Source of the DNA: DATBIO01 sp036556965
GTDB taxonomy: Bacteria; Acidobacteriota; Vicinamibacteria; Fen-336
Length of the DNA stretch: 8,958 nucleotides
Direction: 5' to 3'
Assembly (NCBI GenBank): GCA_036556965.1
Contig: DATBIO010000263.1
Span: forward strand, 1-8,958
Shown one piece after another: positions 6,538 to 8,958 of this stretch; position 1 is the first letter of the stretch; every line of letters begins with the position of its first letter. The position numbers and the translations under genes are program-made. The notes beneath the pieces were generated by a model. That model saw nothing but the letters and a program-made list of their open reading frames with translations. It was not told the origin of the DNA and did not search any database.

Positions 6538-7751
6538 AGGGGTCGACCCTCTACATCTGCTACTACGACCTGCTCGAGCCCCTCGTGCAGACGCAGGTCC
6601 TGCCCTACCTGAAGGAGCTGGCCCGCCGCGGCCTGGCCGTGAACCTCCTGACCTTCGAGCGCCGCATGCCCACGCGTGCGCAACGGAGCGAGCTGCGCCG
6701 CGCGCTGGCGGCGGAGGGCGTGCGCTGGCAGGCCCGGCGCTACCACCGGCGGCCGTCCTTGCCCGCCACGGCCTACGACGTCCTGGTGGGCGCGCTGACG
6801 GCGGCGCTCATCTGCGTCCGCCAGGGTGTGGCCGTCGTGCACGCGCGCTCGCACGTGGCGGCGGCCATGGCGTGGCCGGTCCACGCGCTGTTGCGGCGCC
6901 GGCTCCTCTTCGACGTGCGCGGGCTGCTGGCCGAGGAGTACACCGACGTCGGGCACTGGAAGGCGGACGGCCTGGCCGCGCGGCTGACCCGGCGCCTGGA
7001 GCGCTTCTTCCTGAGGGAGGCCACGGCGGTGGTGGTGCTGACGGACGTCATCCGGAAGGAGCTGGTCGCCGCCGCGGCACCGGGCGGCTCTTCCCCCGAC
7101 ATCACCGTCATTCCCTGCTGCGTGGACACGGCACCCTACGCGGCGGCGCTACGGGAGCGCCAGTCCATCCGCGCGCGGCTCGGCTGGCAAGACCGCCTGG
7201 TGGTCGCCTACGTCGGGAAGATCGGCACCTGGTACCTGCCGGAGGAGACGGCGGCCTTCTTCGCCGCCCTCGCGCGCGAGAACGAGCGCTCCTTCCTGCG
7301 CGTCCTCACGCAGAGCGATGCCGCCCCCCTGGCCCTCGCCCTGGAGCGCCTGGGCGTCCCCCGCACGCACTGGGAGGCAGGACGGGTGCCGCCCTCCGAG
7401 GTGCCGACGCTCCTGGCCGGCGCCGACGTCGGGCTGTCCTTCATCCTGCCCTCGCCTTCGAAGCGGGCCTCGTCGCCCACGAAGGTCGCCGAGTACCTGG
7501 CCGCCGGGCTCCCCGTGGTCGCCAACGCGGGCATCGGCGACTGCGACGCGCTCCTCGCGTCGAACCGCGTGGGCATCCTGGTCGAGGACCTGTCCGCGGA
7601 AGGCCACCGACGGGCAGCGCGCGCGCTCCAGGAGCTGCGGGCGGACCCGGCGCTGGGGGAGCGCTGCCGCCGCGTGGCCGAGGAGCAGCTCTCGCTGGCC
7701 CGCGTGGGGGGGCCGCGCTACGCGGGCGTCTACGAGCGGCTGCTGGCTTGA
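6534..7751 (+). CDS. Glycosyltransferase, GT4-like (GT-B)
   Basis: A 405-residue GT-B protein. The N-terminus has LLEPLVQTQVLPYLKELA (13-30), a variant of the 'LDPLGQSQVLPYL' signature seen in many exopolysaccharide GT4s. VVHARSHVAAAMAW (101-114) and LLFDVRGLLAEEYTDVGHW (124-142) belong to the acceptor domain. ITVIPCCVDTAPY (190-202) marks the link and VVAYVGKIGTWY (223-234) starts the donor domain, here with Lys229 rather than the usual GRL..KG. SPTKVAEYLAAGLPVVAN (314-331) carries Lys317 and Glu320. Glu320 matches the second Glu of EX7E, while the position of the first is Ala312, a pattern I associate with this GT4 subgroup. The GTG start overlaps the previous stop by four bases; GGAAG sits eight bases upstream. 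Sugar specificity is unknown. The stop codon shares its final A with the next start. Confidence 0.88.
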   Translation: MKGSTLYICYYDLLEPLVQTQVLPYLKELARRGLAVNLLTFERRMPTRAQRSELRRALAAEGVRWQARRYHRRPSLPATAYDVLVGALTAALICVRQGVAVVHARSHVAAAMAWPVHALLRRRLLFDVRGLLAEEYTDVGHWKADGLAARLTRRLERFFLREATAVVVLTDVIRKELVAAAAPGGSSPDITVIPCCVDTAPYAAALRERQSIRARLGWQDRLVVAYVGKIGTWYLPEETAAFFAALARENERSFLRVLTQSDAAPLALALERLGVPRTHWEAGRVPPSEVPTLLAGADVGLSFILPSPSKRASSPTKVAEYLAAGLPVVANAGIGDCDALLASNRVGILVEDLSAEGHRRAARALQELRADPALGERCRRVAEEQLSLARVGGPRYAGVYERLLA

Positions 7752-8875
7752 TGAGGCCAGCGGCTGAGGGGCGGCTGCGCGTCGCCGGCCTGGTGCCCTA
7801 TCCGGTCGGCATCGCGCCCAGCCAGCGGTTCCGCCTCGAGCAGTGGCAGCCGCACCTGGCCGCCGAGGGCATCGACCTCGAGCTGCTCCCCTTCGCGGAT
7901 CCCGCCCTGAGGGAGCTCCTCTACCGGCCCGGACACTGGCTGCGCAAGGCGGCCGCGCTCTCCCGCGCCACCCTGCGGCGCCTCCGCCGCCTGCCCGCGC
8001 TGCGCGACTACCATGCCGTCGTGGTCCATCGCGCGTCGTTCCTGGGAGGTCCCGCATTGCTGGAGCGGCTGGTGGGGCGGGCGGGACGTCCCGTGGTCTA
8101 CGACTTCGACGACGCGATCTTCCGGCTGCACGCCTCCGAGGCCAACCGTGCGCTGGCCTGGCTGAAATTTCCGGGGAAGACGGCCACCCTGTGCCGCCTC
8201 AGCGCGCACGTGGTGGTGGGCAACGCCTACCTGGCCGACTACGCGCGCCGCTTCAACGAGCGTGTCACCATCGTGCCCACCAGTGTGGACACCGACCGCT
8301 TCCGGCCCGCGCCGCGCGATGCCTCCCCGACGGTGGTGGTGGGCTGGACCGGCAGCTCGACCTCGCAGACCCACCTCGAGCTCTTTGCGCCCGTCCTGCA
8401 GGCGCTGACGGCCCGGCGATCCGTCGAGCTGCGCGTGGTCTCCGACCGGGCTCCCGCCTTGCCCGGCGTGCCCCACGTCTGGGTGCCGTGGACGGCGGAG
8501 GACGAGCCGTCCGAACTGGCGCGCTTCGACCTCGGTATCATGCCGATGCCGGACGACGAGTGGTCCAGGGGCAAGTGCGCGCTCAAGGCGCTCCTCTGCA
8601 TGGCGATGGGCGTGCCCACCGTCTGCTCGGCCGTGGGAGCGAACCTGGAAGTCATCGAGCACGGGGTCAACGGGCTGCTGGCGCGCACCCCCGAGGACTG
8701 GCTGGCCGCCCTGGAGAGGCTGATCGACGACCCATCCCTGCGCGCGCGCCTCGGTGCCGCCGGCCGGCGCACGGTCGAGGAGCGTTATTCCATGCGGCGG
8801 TCGGCCCGTGCCCTGGCCGAGGTCATCCGGGGCGAGGTGGGGCGAGCGCGGAGCGACGATCCCGAACGGGCCTGA
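7751..8875 (+). CDS. Divergent GT4-like glycosyltransferase
   Basis: A 374-residue GT-B protein. VAGLVPYPVGIAPSQRFRLEQW (residues 11-32) is the 'P-SxRfR' N-terminal signature of a GT4 subgroup, and VVYDFDDAIFR (115-125) is its second hallmark. VVVGNAYLADYAR (154-166) and VTIVPTSVDTDRF (172-184) mark the domain link. The donor domain includes VGWTGSSTSQTHL (197-209), VPWTAEDEPSEL (245-256), and DLGIMPMPDDEW (260-271) followed by GKCALKALLCMAMGVPTV (274-291). VGANLEVIEHGVNGLL (295-310) and a C-terminal helix with ERYS (344-347) complete it. The residue equal to the second Glu of EX7E is Leu282, so donor binding may differ from typical GT4s. The ATG at 7751 shares its A with the previous stop. 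A much longer open frame begins at 6872, but that extension only reads the previous gene out of frame and is rejected. Confidence 0.87.
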   Translation: MRPAAEGRLRVAGLVPYPVGIAPSQRFRLEQWQPHLAAEGIDLELLPFADPALRELLYRPGHWLRKAAALSRATLRRLRRLPALRDYHAVVVHRASFLGGPALLERLVGRAGRPVVYDFDDAIFRLHASEANRALAWLKFPGKTATLCRLSAHVVVGNAYLADYARRFNERVTIVPTSVDTDRFRPAPRDASPTVVVGWTGSSTSQTHLELFAPVLQALTARRSVELRVVSDRAPALPGVPHVWVPWTAEDEPSELARFDLGIMPMPDDEWSRGKCALKALLCMAMGVPTVCSAVGANLEVIEHGVNGLLARTPEDWLAALERLIDDPSLRARLGAAGRRTVEERYSMRRSARALAEVIRGEVGRARSDDPERA

Positions 8876-8958
8876 TGGGCGGTGGCATGCCGTTGATGGC
8901 CGACACGGAGTCCGTATCGAGCGTGGGCTCGTGTCCCGCGTGCGCCGGAAGAGGGCAG
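8875..8958 (+). CDS. 5' end of an unidentified gene with a CPAC motif
   Basis: An open frame begins with ATG at 8875, sharing its A with the preceding TGA, and runs 28 codons to the window end without a stop. The visible sequence is mostly small polar residues followed by SCPACAGRG. The position and coupling repeat the style of the upstream junctions, so it is probably the next gene of the same operon. In-frame ATGs at 8887 and 8896 are alternative starts. Cys-Pro-x-Cys near the N-terminus is common in SAM-dependent methyltransferases of sugar loci, which open with a small zinc-binding segment, and in other zinc-ribbon proteins. With 28 residues no family can be assigned. Confidence 0.55.
   Translation, partial: MGGGMPLMADTESVSSVGSCPACAGRGQ

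Noticed and set aside
6872..7750. N-terminal extension of the last complete GT4, giving a 667-residue protein
   Set aside because: This stretch reads the upstream GT4 gene in a different frame and is Arg/Pro/Gly-rich. The GT domain begins just after the ATG at 7751, where the normal stop-start overlap occurs.

Overview
The window is a compact, single-strand polysaccharide-assembly locus from a very GC-rich bacterium. By eye the base composition is about 70% GC or more, and third codon positions are almost all G or C. Six of the eight genes whose start lies in the window begin with GTG. No gene is diagnostic of a lineage. The composition and gene style fit soil or sediment groups such as myxobacteria and other former Deltaproteobacteria, Rokubacteria, Gemmatimonadota or Acidobacteriota, but the sequence alone does not decide between them.

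Layout, all on the + strand: (1) the 3' end of a nucleotide-sugar dehydratase/epimerase of the extended SDR family, 1-311; (2) a complete extended SDR, 289-1224; (3) an FAD-dependent oxidoreductase related to amine oxidases and UDP-galactopyranose mutases, 1221-2543; (4) a family 2 glycosyltransferase (GT2), 2548-3522; (5) a second GT2, 3515-4507; (6) a GT4 glycosyltransferase, 4515-5630; (7) a third GT2, 5659-6537; (8) a second GT4, 6534-7751; (9) a third, divergent GT4, 7751-8875; (10) the first 28 codons of a further gene with a CPAC motif, 8875 to the window end. Five of the nine junctions overlap by 1-8 bases and one by 23. The largest gap is 28 bases, so there is no room for internal promoters or terminators between genes, and the whole stretch is probably one translationally coupled transcript that starts upstream and continues downstream.

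A reasonable reading is that the two SDR enzymes, and possibly the flavoprotein, supply a modified (deoxy- or ring-altered) nucleotide sugar. The six glycosyltransferases would then build an oligosaccharide repeat unit at the inner face of the cytoplasmic membrane, for an O-antigen, capsule or exopolysaccharide. No flippase, polymerase, chain-length regulator or initiating sugar-phosphate transferase lies in the window; these would be expected in the flanks. I found no RNA gene, CRISPR array, insertion sequence, attachment site or strong long repeat. The window looks like a conventional accessory glycan locus. Its less usual points are the flavoprotein set among the transferases, two GT2 paralogues sharing a TPR-like tail, and GT4s with altered donor-site residues.
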